Assembly: GCA_013215055.1 (NCBI GenBank)
Contig: JABSRQ010000023.1
Span: 1 to 63,482, forward strand
Direction of reading: 5' to 3'
DNA: 63,482 bases
Origin: Pseudomonadales bacterium
GTDB lineage: Bacteria > Pseudomonadota > Gammaproteobacteria > Pseudomonadales > DT-91
Below the pieces are notes generated by a model, which was given only the letters and a program-made list of their open reading frames with translations, did no database searches and was not told where the DNA came from. Position numbers and translations under genes: made by a program. This document shows positions 26,382 to 35,630 of the stretch, piece by piece (position 1 is the stretch's first letter; the number at the start of each line of letters is the position of its first letter).

Positions 26382-27311
26382 TCAACTGATCAGAGCATCT
26401 TTTAAGGCCTTAAGATAAGCCGATTTCATATCTTGGCTCACTGCGGCATCGGGCACTAAAAACTGCCCGCCATGTACCATACCAGGTACTACGTTAAGCC
26501 CGGTGGGCACGCCTTTTTGCATCAAACGTTGTGCATAATGCATACATTCATCCCTAAACAAATCGACTTGTCCCACTGTAATAAAAGTGGGTGGCAGGCC
26601 GGTTAAATCCTCCGCGGTAGCCGCCGCGGCATATCGGGGTAACTCGCATTTTAATACATCGGCTAAAAACATCTGCCAGGCATTTAATGACGTTTGTCGA
26701 TTCCACACAGGATAATCATTGATCAACCCTGAGGGGGTATTATGTTGATGATCTAACATCGGATATAATAGCAGCTGAAAACAAATCTCCGGGCCTTTTT
26801 CAGCCACCAGCCGCTGCACCAGGCAGGCGGCCAAACCCGCGCCGGCACTATCGCCGCCTATGGCAATTTTGTCGCGGTTTATGCCTAAGCTATCAGCCTG
26901 TTCATAGAGCCACTGCAGGGCTAAATAACAGTCATTATGTGCGGCGGGAAAAGGTTTTTCAGGGGCCAGGCTATAGTCTACCGACACAATAATCACATCC
27001 ATCGCCTTGGCGATTTCCACGGCAATGGGGTCGTTGTTAACACTGCCCATGATGTAACCGCCGCCATGCATCCATAACAAGGCAGGTTTTAACGCTGCGC
27101 CTGTGCGTGGTTTATATATCTTGATTTTCACTTCAGTCTCTTCCCGAATAAAGCTTTGCAGAGATACTTCTACGTTTGGAATGTTTTCTTGCGCGGCATT
27201 TTTTTTCAACATTTTACGATATTTAGGCAATGTGGTTGCAGAGATATGCATCTGCATGCCATTGAATGACTCTATAAAAGCCAATAAGTTTTTATCTATG
27301 GGGAGAGACAT
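26382..27311 (-). CDS. Alpha/beta hydrolase, hormone-sensitive-lipase (family IV) type
   Basis: 309 residues from the ATG at 27311, with GCAAGG 8 bp upstream; a GTG at 27335 was rejected. H-G-G-G-Y-I near residue 80 forms the oxyanion hole, G-D-S-A-G-A-G holds the nucleophile Ser near 150, and the D-L-F-R-D and V-H-G-G segments near 245 and 275 supply the Asp and His. There is no signal peptide, so it acts in the cytoplasm on short- or medium-chain esters. A second esterase of the same family lies 43 bp upstream in the same direction, so the two form an operon. Confidence 0.88.
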   Translation of the reverse strand: MSLPIDKNLLAFIESFNGMQMHISATTLPKYRKMLKKNAAQENIPNVEVSLQSFIREETEVKIKIYKPRTGAALKPALLWMHGGGYIMGSVNNDPIAVEIAKAMDVIIVSVDYSLAPEKPFPAAHNDCYLALQWLYEQADSLGINRDKIAIGGDSAGAGLAACLVQRLVAEKGPEICFQLLLYPMLDHQHNTPSGLINDYPVWNRQTSLNAWQMFLADVLKCELPRYAAAATAEDLTGLPPTFITVGQVDLFRDECMHYAQRLMQKGVPTGLNVVPGMVHGGQFLVPDAAVSQDMKSAYLKALKDALIS

Positions 27312-27354
27312 GGTTAATCCTTGCCTTTGCTGCACAAAGGCTTCTTTAAATTCG

Positions 27355-28425
27355 CTATAAAGACAAGATAAATGATTTCATGGCCTGTATTGCCGCATCC
27401 GATTCATCTAATAAACCCACCACGCTTATAAAGCCATGCCCGACTTTCGGGAAGTTAATTGTCTTAACAATCACACCCTGCTCTTGAAGTTTTTTAGCAT
27501 ATTGTTCACCTTGTTTGGTGAGTAAATCAAAGCCTGCAGTAATCACCAAGGCCGGAGGTAGGCCCTGTAAATTGTTTGCCGCCAACGGTGATAAATAAAT
27601 ATCTTGGGCATCTGCCGATCCGGCGTAGGCCTTACCCACTGCGGATAAAAATTCAGCATCCGGTTGCAAACCTAGCGCCTGTAACTCAGCATCATAGTCA
27701 TGGACTAACGGCTGAAGATCGGGATATACAAGTAACTGGGCAGCAATGAATGGGCCTTGATGATCGCGGCTATATAAAGCCACTGCAGCAGCCAAATTAC
27801 CACCGGCACTGTCTCCGGCAACGATGATGCGGTTTTTATCCCAGGCGTAATGTTCGGCATTATCTTTTACCCAGTTTAACGCAGTATAAGCATCATCCAG
27901 CGCGGCGGGGTATACATGTTCTGGCGCCAAGCGGTATTGAGGGGTAACAACTACCGCGCCCGTGGTTGTTGCAATCTGTTTAGCCATTTTGGCATTCACA
28001 TCGATATTGCTAGAACTCCAGCCGCCACCGTGGTAATAAATAATCACCGGCGCTAGAGCCTGTTCAGACCCCTGGCGATTGTCAGGGTGGTAGATCTTGG
28101 CATGTAATGGCTGTGTCTTGCCCGATATTATCGCCTGCTCAACTTTTCCCGAAAATTGTATATCACCGCTAAGCAAATAAAACTGAGCAACGAGGTCTCT
28201 ATATTGTTTTAAAGCCTCAGGGTCAGCAGAATCTAACGCTTGAATAATACGCTTAGAGTCTTCCTCTTTTGTCATCAGTTTCACTAAACCAAAAACCGGA
28301 TGCAGAGGCCCTCTTGCTGTTTGTAAAAAACTATAAAAAGCCAACGAGCTGGCGATTAAAAGTAAACTCAAAAAAGCTAATATCAGCCCAAATGTGCGTT
28401 TATAAGCTGTGATGTTTGTATTCAT
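27355..28425 (-). CDS. Membrane-anchored alpha/beta hydrolase, hormone-sensitive-lipase type
   Basis: 356 residues. Residues 12-33 form a membrane anchor (or uncleaved signal). The hydrolase core follows, with Y-Y-H-G-G-G-W near 125, G-D-S-A-G-G-N near 200 (nucleophile Ser), a D-L-L-T-K region near 300 and V-G-H-G-F-I near 330 for the His. It probably faces the periplasm. It is the first gene of the two-esterase operon; sequence similarity in motifs suggests an old duplication. Substrate unknown. Confidence 0.87.
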   Translation of the reverse strand: MNTNITAYKRTFGLILAFLSLLLIASSLAFYSFLQTARGPLHPVFGLVKLMTKEEDSKRIIQALDSADPEALKQYRDLVAQFYLLSGDIQFSGKVEQAIISGKTQPLHAKIYHPDNRQGSEQALAPVIIYYHGGGWSSSNIDVNAKMAKQIATTTGAVVVTPQYRLAPEHVYPAALDDAYTALNWVKDNAEHYAWDKNRIIVAGDSAGGNLAAAVALYSRDHQGPFIAAQLLVYPDLQPLVHDYDAELQALGLQPDAEFLSAVGKAYAGSADAQDIYLSPLAANNLQGLPPALVITAGFDLLTKQGEQYAKKLQEQGVIVKTINFPKVGHGFISVVGLLDESDAAIQAMKSFILSL

Positions 28426-28483
28426 TTTTAATCCCTTTAATCCTTAACCGCGATAAAAAATATTCCCAACACTTACGCTGGCG

Positions 28484-28801
28484 TTAAATTCCTGTGATGG
28501 CGAAATCGAGAGAGGCAATAATGTCATATCTAAAGTGACTGAGAGAACCCACAGGATCTTTTAGCAGCTTCGCAGGAATGGATGCAATCTGAGGGGTTAG
28601 CAATAAAAGTTTCTCTCCTTCATATTCAACATCAGGCGTTAAGCCTTGCATCTGCTCATTTTTAAAATGGCTGAACTTGCCTAATGGAATAACCATGCGC
28701 GTAGCAATGTCAGCAATAAGGTCGTGCTGTACATCAACAAGGTAAGGATATGCACCTTTAGAGCTTCGACTTGGGTTTATATAGACATCAAACTGGGCCA
28801 T
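28484..28801 (-). CDS. ccdB: CcdB-type toxin
   Basis: 105 residues, the usual CcdB length. The start M-A-Q-F-D-V-Y, the Y-P-Y-L-V-D-V-Q-H segment, R-M-V-I-P-L, the L-T-P-x-V central strand and the C-terminal D-F-A-I-T-G-I helix region match the family, which poisons the GyrA subunit of DNA gyrase. The last residues, needed for gyrase contact, are in place (G-I end). Its start overlaps the antitoxin stop as TAATG. The locus is chromosomal in context. Confidence 0.9.
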   Translation of the reverse strand: MAQFDVYINPSRSSKGAYPYLVDVQHDLIADIATRMVIPLGKFSHFKNEQMQGLTPDVEYEGEKLLLLTPQIASIPAKLLKDPVGSLSHFRYDIIASLDFAITGI

Positions 28802-29046
28802 TAAAAGGCCCTAAACTCATCAGCAAAACAGCCGTTTTCTTCAACAAATTCATTATAGGCTTTTATTGCATTGTGATTGTTATCAGCCCATTTTTTAGCC
28901 TCAGTCTCGGCAAGCTTTTCTTTAAGCGCCAGCTCTAAAGTCGCTGACAAATTAATATTCAGCGCCTTAGACTTCATCAGTAAATCGCTGTTTATACTTA
29001 AATTTGTTGCTTTCTTTGCGGCATTAACATCATAAAGAGATGGCAT
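28801..29046 (-). CDS. ccdA: CcdA-type antitoxin
   Basis: 81 residues from the ATG at 29046, which has TGAGGATG about 8 bp upstream; the longer form from 29070 is less likely. Residues 5-40 form the ribbon-helix-helix DNA-binding part (K-K-A-T-N-L-S-I-N-S-D-L-L) and the C-terminal part, with W-A-D-N-N-H-N-A-I and N-x-F-V-E-E-N-G-C-F-A-D-E-F-R, is the toxin-neutralising tail. It is the first gene of the pair and, as in other ccd operons, should repress its own promoter together with CcdB. Confidence 0.9.
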   Translation of the reverse strand: MPSLYDVNAAKKATNLSINSDLLMKSKALNINLSATLELALKEKLAETEAKKWADNNHNAIKAYNEFVEENGCFADEFRAF

Positions 29047-29161
29047 ATTTACATCCTCAATAAAGGTCAACCACCATTATGCGCATATAAATGCGCATGG
29101 TAAAGATCCAGGCAAAAAAAATGCGCCGGTTAAAGGCGCATTATAAATAATTTGTTAGCTT

Positions 29162-30520
29162 CTAATCTTTTTGATCACGCCCTAAATAATGTAACCAGAC
29201 AAAACCCACCACACCGGCTAAAATCGAGGCAGCCAGAATACCGATTTTGGCGTGTAATAGAATTTCTGGATCATTGGGGAAGGCTAAACCGGCGATAAAG
29301 ATCGACATGGTAAAACCGATACCGGCCAGGCAAGACACACCCATCAATTGGGACATATTAGCACCTTTGGGCATCTCACCAAAACCGAGTTTAATGGTTA
29401 ACCAGGCCGCGCCCGATATACCCACCAATTTACCAATCACTAGCCCCACCATAATACCGATGGTGGTCATGGAGCTGAATACCTCATCCAGCTGATCAAA
29501 CTCAATCGGAATACCGGCATTGGCAAAGGCAAACAACGGTAAAATCAATAAACTTACCGGAATATGAAAATCATGTTCCAGGCGATTTAATGGAGGAGTC
29601 ACGGTTCTAACACTTTCTTCGATATTGTGTAGCAGGGCTTTTTGCGATTCATGTAAATCATTATTTTCCTGCACGGGGTATTTATCGTATTCCACCATGA
29701 TATTGGTCATGTGTTCACGGAAAAAACTGGGGTTAAACTTAGGTTTGGCAGGTACGGCAAGCGCAGTAAGAATACCGGCGATGGTCGCGTGAATACCCGA
29801 TTCCAACATACACACCCAGGTGAAGCCACCGAGGATAAAATAAGGCCAGACCTTATGAATACCGACGCGGTTAAAGACTAACATCAGCGCAAAACTGCCC
29901 ATCGCAAACATCAAAAACGTCATGTGAATTTGTTCGGTGTAGAAAATCGCAATCACCGCTACCGCACCTAAATCATCCACAATCGCCAACGCCACCAAAA
30001 AGGTCACCAGCGATTTTGGCACCCGTTTACCCAATATAACCAGGGCGCTGACCGCAAAGGCGATATCGGTGGCCATCGGAATACCCCAGCCGTTAATGCC
30101 TTCGGAATTGATATTCAATAAGGCATATAAACCCGCGGGCACGACCATGCCACCTATGGCACCTACAATCGGCAGGGTAGCCTGCTTCATATTGGCAAGC
30201 TCTCCCACTAAAATTTCGCGTTTGATTTCCAGGCCCACCACAAAAAAGAACATCGCCATCAAGCCGTCGTTAATCCAGTGATGCAGGCTATGAGTTATGT
30301 TGTATCCACCTAGCGTTACACCGAAGGGGATTTCGAAGAAGTGATGATAGGCATCGTATAACGGTGAGTTAGCGACGATTAAAGCCAAAATCGTCATCAC
30401 CATCAAGATGATACCGGCGGTGGTTTGCCTATGGATAAAATGTTCAAAAGGTGTGGCAATATTATCGAAGGCTTTCTCCCATGGCGCATAAACCCGGTAT
30501 ATAGACTTTATCAATTTCAT
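29162..30520 (-). CDS. nhaA: Na+/H+ antiporter NhaA
   Basis: 452 residues, twelve membrane helices. The ion-binding Asp pair is in A-L-A-I-V-D-D-L-G-A near residue 160. G-W-G-I-P-M-A-T-D-I-A-F and S-L-H-H-W-I-N-D-G-L-M-A-M-F-F are typical. It is about 60 residues longer than E. coli NhaA because of a charged cytoplasmic insert at about 235-300 rich in Glu, His and Asn, as in other long NhaA forms. It expels Na+ in exchange for H+ across the inner membrane, in keeping with a saline habitat. It stands 49 bp from the symporter gene in the same direction. Confidence 0.95.
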   Translation of the reverse strand: MKLIKSIYRVYAPWEKAFDNIATPFEHFIHRQTTAGIILMVMTILALIVANSPLYDAYHHFFEIPFGVTLGGYNITHSLHHWINDGLMAMFFFVVGLEIKREILVGELANMKQATLPIVGAIGGMVVPAGLYALLNINSEGINGWGIPMATDIAFAVSALVILGKRVPKSLVTFLVALAIVDDLGAVAVIAIFYTEQIHMTFLMFAMGSFALMLVFNRVGIHKVWPYFILGGFTWVCMLESGIHATIAGILTALAVPAKPKFNPSFFREHMTNIMVEYDKYPVQENNDLHESQKALLHNIEESVRTVTPPLNRLEHDFHIPVSLLILPLFAFANAGIPIEFDQLDEVFSSMTTIGIMVGLVIGKLVGISGAAWLTIKLGFGEMPKGANMSQLMGVSCLAGIGFTMSIFIAGLAFPNDPEILLHAKIGILAASILAGVVGFVWLHYLGRDQKD

Positions 30521-30569
30521 TCAACACATCTCCAATGTTCTTTTTGCATCACAGGCTCCAGCCCAGGTT

Positions 30570-32372
30570 TTAACGTGGAATACGAATATTCTCAACCATT
30601 TTCTGAATTTCAACAGGTGGTGGCGCTGTCATCTGCGAAACCGCTAATGCTACCGTCAGATTCACTAACATGCCAATAGTTCCTATGCCTTCGGGTGAAA
30701 TACCGAACAACCAGTTGGCGGCTATATTCTCAGCCATAGGCTCCATAAATACACCTTTAAAATAAATAATGTAAGACATCGTAAATACCAGCCCCGACAA
30801 CATGCCCGCTATAGCGCCCCATTTATTCATGCGTTTGCTGAATATACCCAGCAAAATAACCGGAAATAAAGACGATGCCGCCAAACCAAAAGCAAACGCG
30901 ACAACCTGCGCAACAAAGGCAGGCGGATGTAAACCCAGATACCCCGCTACGCCAATCGCCGCCGCTGCAGCCATACGCCCAGCCAGTAACTCAGTCTTTT
31001 CGCTAATATTAGGTGTGAAGGTACACTTTAATAGATCATGAGAAATACTGGCTGAAATCACCAATAGCAAACCCGCTGCGGTGGATAACGCCGCCGCCAC
31101 TCCCCCTGCGGCAATCAACGCAATCACCCAATCGGGTAAACCGGCGATCTCGGGATTAGCCAATACCATGATGTCTCTATCCACATAAATTTCATTCGCA
31201 AACGGCGCGCCCTTATGAATTTGACCTTCACCCGGATTCGTAACCAGCCGTTCACCATAAAGGCCACGGCCTTCTTGTGAAAAATGCGGTTTGGCATCGG
31301 CAAAGGCATTACCGGCGGCATACTGTACCTTGCCATCACCGTTATGGTCATACCAGGCTAATAAACTGGCGTTCTCCCAGGTGCCAAACCAGGCCGGCAT
31401 TTTTGTATAATCTGTGCCTGTACCTTCTTCGCCATTCACCGTATTCACCAGGTTCATACGCGCTAACACCCCTACTGCTGGAGCGGTGGTATACAACAGG
31501 GCGATAAAAACCAGGGCCCAACCTGCTGAACGGCGGGCATCTCGTACCTTGGGTACGGTGAAGAAACGCACCAATACATGCGGTAATCCTGCCGTGCCTA
31601 CCATTAATGCAAATGTCACCGCCAACATATCGATCATGGATTTATCATTAAACGGCTCGGTATAGGCGTTAAAACCTAAATCCACCAAGACACTATCCAG
31701 TTTGTGTAATAACGGGCCAGAACCATCGGCCATCTCCGACCCCAAAGCTAATTGGGGTATAGGGTTACCTGTGAGCTGCAACGCAATAAAAACGGCAGGT
31801 ACGGTATACGCAAAAATCAGCACGCAGTATTGCGCAACCTGGGTATAGGTGATGCCACGCATGCCACCGAGTACCGCATAAACAAAAACAATGCTCATGC
31901 CGATATACAGGCCCACATCTACCGGCACCTCTAAAAAGCGCGAAAAGACGATGCCAACACCACGCATTTGCCCGGCTACATAGGTGAAAGAGATAAAGAT
32001 TAAACACAGCACCGCAACCACTCTGGCGGTTTGTGAATAATAGCGGTCACCAATAAATTCAGGCACAGTGAACTTACCAAATTTACGTAAATAAGGTGCC
32101 AGCAACATGGCCAATAACACATACCCGCCGGTCCAGCCCATTAAATACATGCTGCCTTCATATCCCATAAAGGCGATTAAACCGGCCATGGAAATAAAAG
32201 ATGCCGCCGACATCCAGTCGGCCGCCGTTGCCATGCCATTGAGGATCGGATGAACACCGCCACCAGCGACATAAAACTCACTGGTACTGCTAGCTCTGGA
32301 AAAAAAGGCAATGCCGATATACAGCACAAAACTCGCACCAACAAACAGATAGGTTAAGGTTTGTAAGTCCAT
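30570..32372 (-). CDS. Sodium:solute symporter, VC2705 subfamily (ActP-like), large subunit
   Basis: 600 residues, 13 predicted membrane helices. The SSS family signatures G-x-M-A-T-A-A-D-W-M-S-A-A-S-F, G-L-P-H-V-L-V-R-F-F and A-A-L-S-T-A-A-G-L-L-L-V are present. Residues about 310-400 form a long extracytoplasmic loop with an EF-hand-like D-H-N-G-D-G-K-V-Q-Y segment. The small-subunit gene precedes it with a start/stop overlap, the arrangement typical of the TIGR03648/TIGR03647 pair. Related systems take up acetate or other small carboxylates with Na+. Together with acetoacetyl-CoA synthetase elsewhere in the window, use of short organic acids is likely, but the substrate here is not proven. 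Confidence 0.92.
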   Translation of the reverse strand: MDLQTLTYLFVGASFVLYIGIAFFSRASSTSEFYVAGGGVHPILNGMATAADWMSAASFISMAGLIAFMGYEGSMYLMGWTGGYVLLAMLLAPYLRKFGKFTVPEFIGDRYYSQTARVVAVLCLIFISFTYVAGQMRGVGIVFSRFLEVPVDVGLYIGMSIVFVYAVLGGMRGITYTQVAQYCVLIFAYTVPAVFIALQLTGNPIPQLALGSEMADGSGPLLHKLDSVLVDLGFNAYTEPFNDKSMIDMLAVTFALMVGTAGLPHVLVRFFTVPKVRDARRSAGWALVFIALLYTTAPAVGVLARMNLVNTVNGEEGTGTDYTKMPAWFGTWENASLLAWYDHNGDGKVQYAAGNAFADAKPHFSQEGRGLYGERLVTNPGEGQIHKGAPFANEIYVDRDIMVLANPEIAGLPDWVIALIAAGGVAAALSTAAGLLLVISASISHDLLKCTFTPNISEKTELLAGRMAAAAAIGVAGYLGLHPPAFVAQVVAFAFGLAASSLFPVILLGIFSKRMNKWGAIAGMLSGLVFTMSYIIYFKGVFMEPMAENIAANWLFGISPEGIGTIGMLVNLTVALAVSQMTAPPPVEIQKMVENIRIPR

Positions 32373-32671
32373 TACTGATCATCCTCTTCATGTACGTCGA
32401 ATTTTTTATCCAGCACATTCATGCGCCAGGAATAAAAGAAGATCAATAAAACAAAGCTATAAATAGATCCTTGTTGCGCAAACCAGAAACCCAATTTATA
32501 ACCCCCTAGGGAAAACTGGTTTAAGTTTTCAACCCATAAAATGCCACAACCAAATGACACTAAAAACCAGATACTTAAACATCCCATAATCAATTTGATA
32601 TTGGCGCGCCAATACGCCTTAGCCAAGGCTTCAGAATCCTGTTGCATACGTTCCCTTAATATCTGTGGCAA
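32372..32671 (-). CDS. DUF4212 small subunit of sodium:solute symporter
   Basis: 99 residues with two membrane helices (about 27-48 and 63-82) and the conserved Y-W-R-A-N near residue 20 and G-F-W-F-A-Q-Q-G-S-I-Y at 60-70. It matches the TIGR03647/DUF4212 small protein that always accompanies VC2705-type symporters. It is first in the operon and its stop overlaps the start of the large subunit gene (ATGG around 32372), so the two are translated together. Confidence 0.92.
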   Translation of the reverse strand: MPQILRERMQQDSEALAKAYWRANIKLIMGCLSIWFLVSFGCGILWVENLNQFSLGGYKLGFWFAQQGSIYSFVLLIFFYSWRMNVLDKKFDVHEEDDQ

Positions 32672-32810
32672 TACTCGCTTAAAGATCGCAATAGATAAGT
32701 CGTTTTTGGATGGTCTAATTTTAAGACGATGATTATACCCACGTCATTTTTCTGATGAAATAACTATATAGATATTTAAACGCTGAGGTTTATTAAAACT
32801 AGGAAGGAAT

Positions 32811-33641
32811 TTACAAACGCGCAGGCATTTGTGACATAAATTGGCTAACTACCTCCATATCCGCTTTAGGCGCTAATGCGGCTGCATCACCTAAAACCCC
32901 TGTTTTCTGCATTTCAAAACTATCGCCTTTGGCATGCAGAATAAAACCACCGGAACAAACGGGGCAAAAAACCTGATCGCCACTTTTTGCTTGCTGTGAC
33001 AATGGCACAACTGGACCACAACTGGGACAGCACAATAAACTTGTGCCCTCATTACAGTGTTTAACAATATGTTCCAGTTCAACTCTGGGTAATGCCAAAA
33101 AAGTATTCACTAATTCAACATCAAATTGCAGCCCTTGCTCATCAATTAATATTTGTATGCCCTTGTCTATGGCCATACCCGATCTATAGGGCCTGGTACT
33201 TGTCATCGCATCAAAGGCATCAACAAGGCTAACAATTCTTGCGTGTAGCAGAAAATCATCACCACTTAAGCCCTCGGGATAACCCCCACCATCAACCCGT
33301 TCATGATGATGAAGAATCACATCTTTAACGATATCTCTAAGTGGATGCTGTTCAACAATTTGAGCACCTATAGAGGGGTGCGTTTTAATGATGTTGTATT
33401 CAGAATCGCTAAATGCGCCGGATTTAAGCAGTATCGCATCGGGTACACCTACCTTGCCGATATCATGTAAAAACCCAGCTAGTTTAAGTCTGGCGACTTG
33501 GCGTTCAGGCAAACCTAACTTTTCGCCCATAAGCCTTGAATAGCTGGCGACACGCCATAAATGTCCGCCGGTATAAGCATCTCGCGCTTCAACCACGCCA
33601 GCCATCACCAACAAAGAGCTCATTAATTCATTGCTTGGCAT
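32811..33641 (-). CDS. HD-GYP domain protein with C-terminal zinc ribbon
   Basis: 276 residues. G-G-H-L-W-R-V near 26, H-D-I-G-K near 60, H-H-E-R-V-D-G-G-G-Y-P near 112 and D-A-F-D-A-M-T near 143 make a complete HD-GYP domain, so it should hydrolyse cyclic di-GMP. Residues 200-235 hold C-C-P-S-C and C-P-V-C, a zinc ribbon, which is an uncommon partner for HD-GYP. It lies 24 bp after the response-regulator gene and is co-transcribed with it, suggesting that the regulator controls c-di-GMP turnover. Confidence 0.88.
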   Translation of the reverse strand: MPSNELMSSLLVMAGVVEARDAYTGGHLWRVASYSRLMGEKLGLPERQVARLKLAGFLHDIGKVGVPDAILLKSGAFSDSEYNIIKTHPSIGAQIVEQHPLRDIVKDVILHHHERVDGGGYPEGLSGDDFLLHARIVSLVDAFDAMTSTRPYRSGMAIDKGIQILIDEQGLQFDVELVNTFLALPRVELEHIVKHCNEGTSLLCCPSCGPVVPLSQQAKSGDQVFCPVCSGGFILHAKGDSFEMQKTGVLGDAAALAPKADMEVVSQFMSQMPARL

Positions 33642-33665
33642 AGAGACTATCCAGGCTTAATAAAA

Positions 33666-34784
33666 CTACGGTTTAAGATGCTGTTTAAACAAATCCAGCA
33701 ACGGGCTTAACTGTTGATAGGCCTGCTGCAAGGTTGCGATATCAGGTGTGGTTTCACTCATCGATGATAATAATTCATCAATGGAAACAGCGCTGGCTAC
33801 ACTTTGTGCCGCCGCATCCGTTGGTTGAGCCAATAAGAGATGTTTTTGCTCAACATCGGCTAATACCGCCTGCTGAAACAACTCTTCAACACGGCTTAAT
33901 ATTGCAGTAGATTCAACCCTATGTCCCGGCTGAACACTGCATATGCCCACACTCATCACCAGGTGTAAAGCTTCCCCCTTGATGGTTAAGCGAAGTTGCG
34001 AGACACTTTTGCAAATACGCTCGGCTAACATCTGCGCACCCTCGGGTGTTGAGTGGGGTAAGGCAATATAAAAATTTGCATGTCCTGCATGGGCGGTGCT
34101 GTCTTCCTGGCGCACCGACGCTTTTATAACCTTGGCAATAATCTTACTGATGCTATTGATTAGCTGCTCCGGCATAGCGGAAAAAAGTTGAGTCTCATGC
34201 CTTAAACTTACCTTCAAAACCGATAACTCATGTTGATGGCGATAAACACTGGAGACAATACGTTTCAGGCGTGCATCAAAACTGGCTTTGGTTTTTAATC
34301 CGGTGATCACATCGTCGGAGATATGTTCTTTTAACTCTTTAGTGACTTGCTGATATTGGCTATGCGCCGCCGCCCTGGCATTGATATCGGCCGATTTAAA
34401 CGGTTTGGTGATAAAGTCGGTGGCTCCCATCTCTAACACTTTTTGCTTTAAGGCATCAACACCTGCATCGGCACCGGTAATCACAATCAAGGGCAGATTT
34501 TTAATGCGTTCGTCTGTGTGACTGCGCATCGCGGTGATGACGCCATAACCATCTAACAGCGGCATTTGTAGATCGGTAAACACCACCTGAATATCCGTCT
34601 CTGACTCAATCAGCGCCAGCCCCTGCTGGCCGTCCTCGGCGGTGATCACGTCAAAGTTCTTGCTTAACATCTTGCCACCGGCTTTACGCACCACCGATGA
34701 ATCATCAATCAATAACACCTTGGCCTGCGGCTTGGCTTTAGCCTGATTAATCTCGGTCCCCTGCATCGGCATGTTATCGCTCAT
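33666..34784 (-). CDS. Response regulator with degenerate GGDEF domain
   Basis: 372 residues. Residues 22-140 are a receiver: L-L-I-D-D-S-S, V-F-T-D-L-Q-M-P with phosphoacceptor Asp near 73, and K-P-F-K near 128. Residues 160-320 resemble a GGDEF domain (D-x-x-T-G-L-K-T-K-A-S-F), but the active-site loop reads A-G-H-A-N in place of GGDEF, so it should not make c-di-GMP. The C-terminal 40 residues are helical. It is the first gene of the pair with the HD-GYP gene. Confidence 0.85.
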   Translation of the reverse strand: MSDNMPMQGTEINQAKAKPQAKVLLIDDSSVVRKAGGKMLSKNFDVITAEDGQQGLALIESETDIQVVFTDLQMPLLDGYGVITAMRSHTDERIKNLPLIVITGADAGVDALKQKVLEMGATDFITKPFKSADINARAAAHSQYQQVTKELKEHISDDVITGLKTKASFDARLKRIVSSVYRHQHELSVLKVSLRHETQLFSAMPEQLINSISKIIAKVIKASVRQEDSTAHAGHANFYIALPHSTPEGAQMLAERICKSVSQLRLTIKGEALHLVMSVGICSVQPGHRVESTAILSRVEELFQQAVLADVEQKHLLLAQPTDAAAQSVASAVSIDELLSSMSETTPDIATLQQAYQQLSPLLDLFKQHLKP

Positions 34785-35001
34785 AGCTGCAAATCCTTTA
34801 TTTTTCTAGCAAAAAACGCTGTCGATATGACTGTAAATATAGTCGACTTAGGCCAATAAAACATACATTCTTTATAGCAATATTATCCATAAAAGCTGAG
34901 TTTTTAACTACTTTTTAGTTTAAAAAAATGGCTGTATTCTCAAGCAGATACACAATTCCTGCGTCTATACTGAACAATACATTTTTAATCGGGAGCTTGT
35001 T

Positions 35002-35628
35002 ATGTCCAATGAATACACATGGGCTTTATCCATGCATCAAATTGAATGTTGTAACTGCAGCCACGGCTGTGGCTGTCAGTTTTCGGGTTTTCCCGATACC
35101 GATGACGGCAACTGTGAAGCCTTATTAGGTTTTTCGGTGATCAAGGGGCACTTTAATGATGTCGACTTATCCGGCACAAAAATGGTTTTTGCGGCGATGT
35201 GGCCCAAGGCCATTCATCAAGGTAACGGCAAAGGTGCATTGTTTATCGATTCTGCTGCCTCAGAAGAACAGGTCACCGCCTTGGCCACGATTATGTCGGG
35301 TCAGGCCGGTGGCATGCCGGTGGAAGCCCTCGCGGGCACATTCACCGAATTTACCGGGCCGGTGATTAAAGATATCCAGATGAACACGGATGAAAAAAAC
35401 GCGTCGTTTTCCATCGCCGATGTGCTTGAGGTACAACAGGAACCGCTGATTAATCCGATGACGGGAGAGGCACATCATGTACATATCACCTACCCCGATG
35501 GCGGTTTTATGTGGAACGATGGCAATATTGGCACCTCCTCGGCGATGAACCTGAATTTTGCCAATCTGACCTTTGATCATGCTGGCAAGTTTTCCGCCAA
35601 GGCCATCGCCAATTGGCCTAACGCCTGA
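35002..35628 (+). CDS. DUF1326 protein
   Basis: 208 residues, soluble. The N-terminus has C-C-N-C-S-H-G-C-G-C within residues 15-25, a five-Cys cluster typical of DUF1326 and likely to bind metal. D-G-N-C-E-A-L-L-G-F and the H-V-H-I-T-Y-P-D-G-G-F near 155 are also characteristic. It is 2 bp from the DUF2182 membrane protein gene, its usual partner. No signal peptide is present. Function is not established; metal binding is an inference from the Cys cluster. Confidence 0.88.
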   Translation: MSNEYTWALSMHQIECCNCSHGCGCQFSGFPDTDDGNCEALLGFSVIKGHFNDVDLSGTKMVFAAMWPKAIHQGNGKGALFIDSAASEEQVTALATIMSGQAGGMPVEALAGTFTEFTGPVIKDIQMNTDEKNASFSIADVLEVQQEPLINPMTGEAHHVHITYPDGGFMWNDGNIGTSSAMNLNFANLTFDHAGKFSAKAIANWPNA

Positions 35629-35630
35629 CC

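Noticed and set aside
35311..35318. GGCATGCC inside the DUF1326 gene
   Set aside because: A single exact copy within coding sequence, without a second half-site at the 26-bp spacing; about one chance occurrence is expected in the window.
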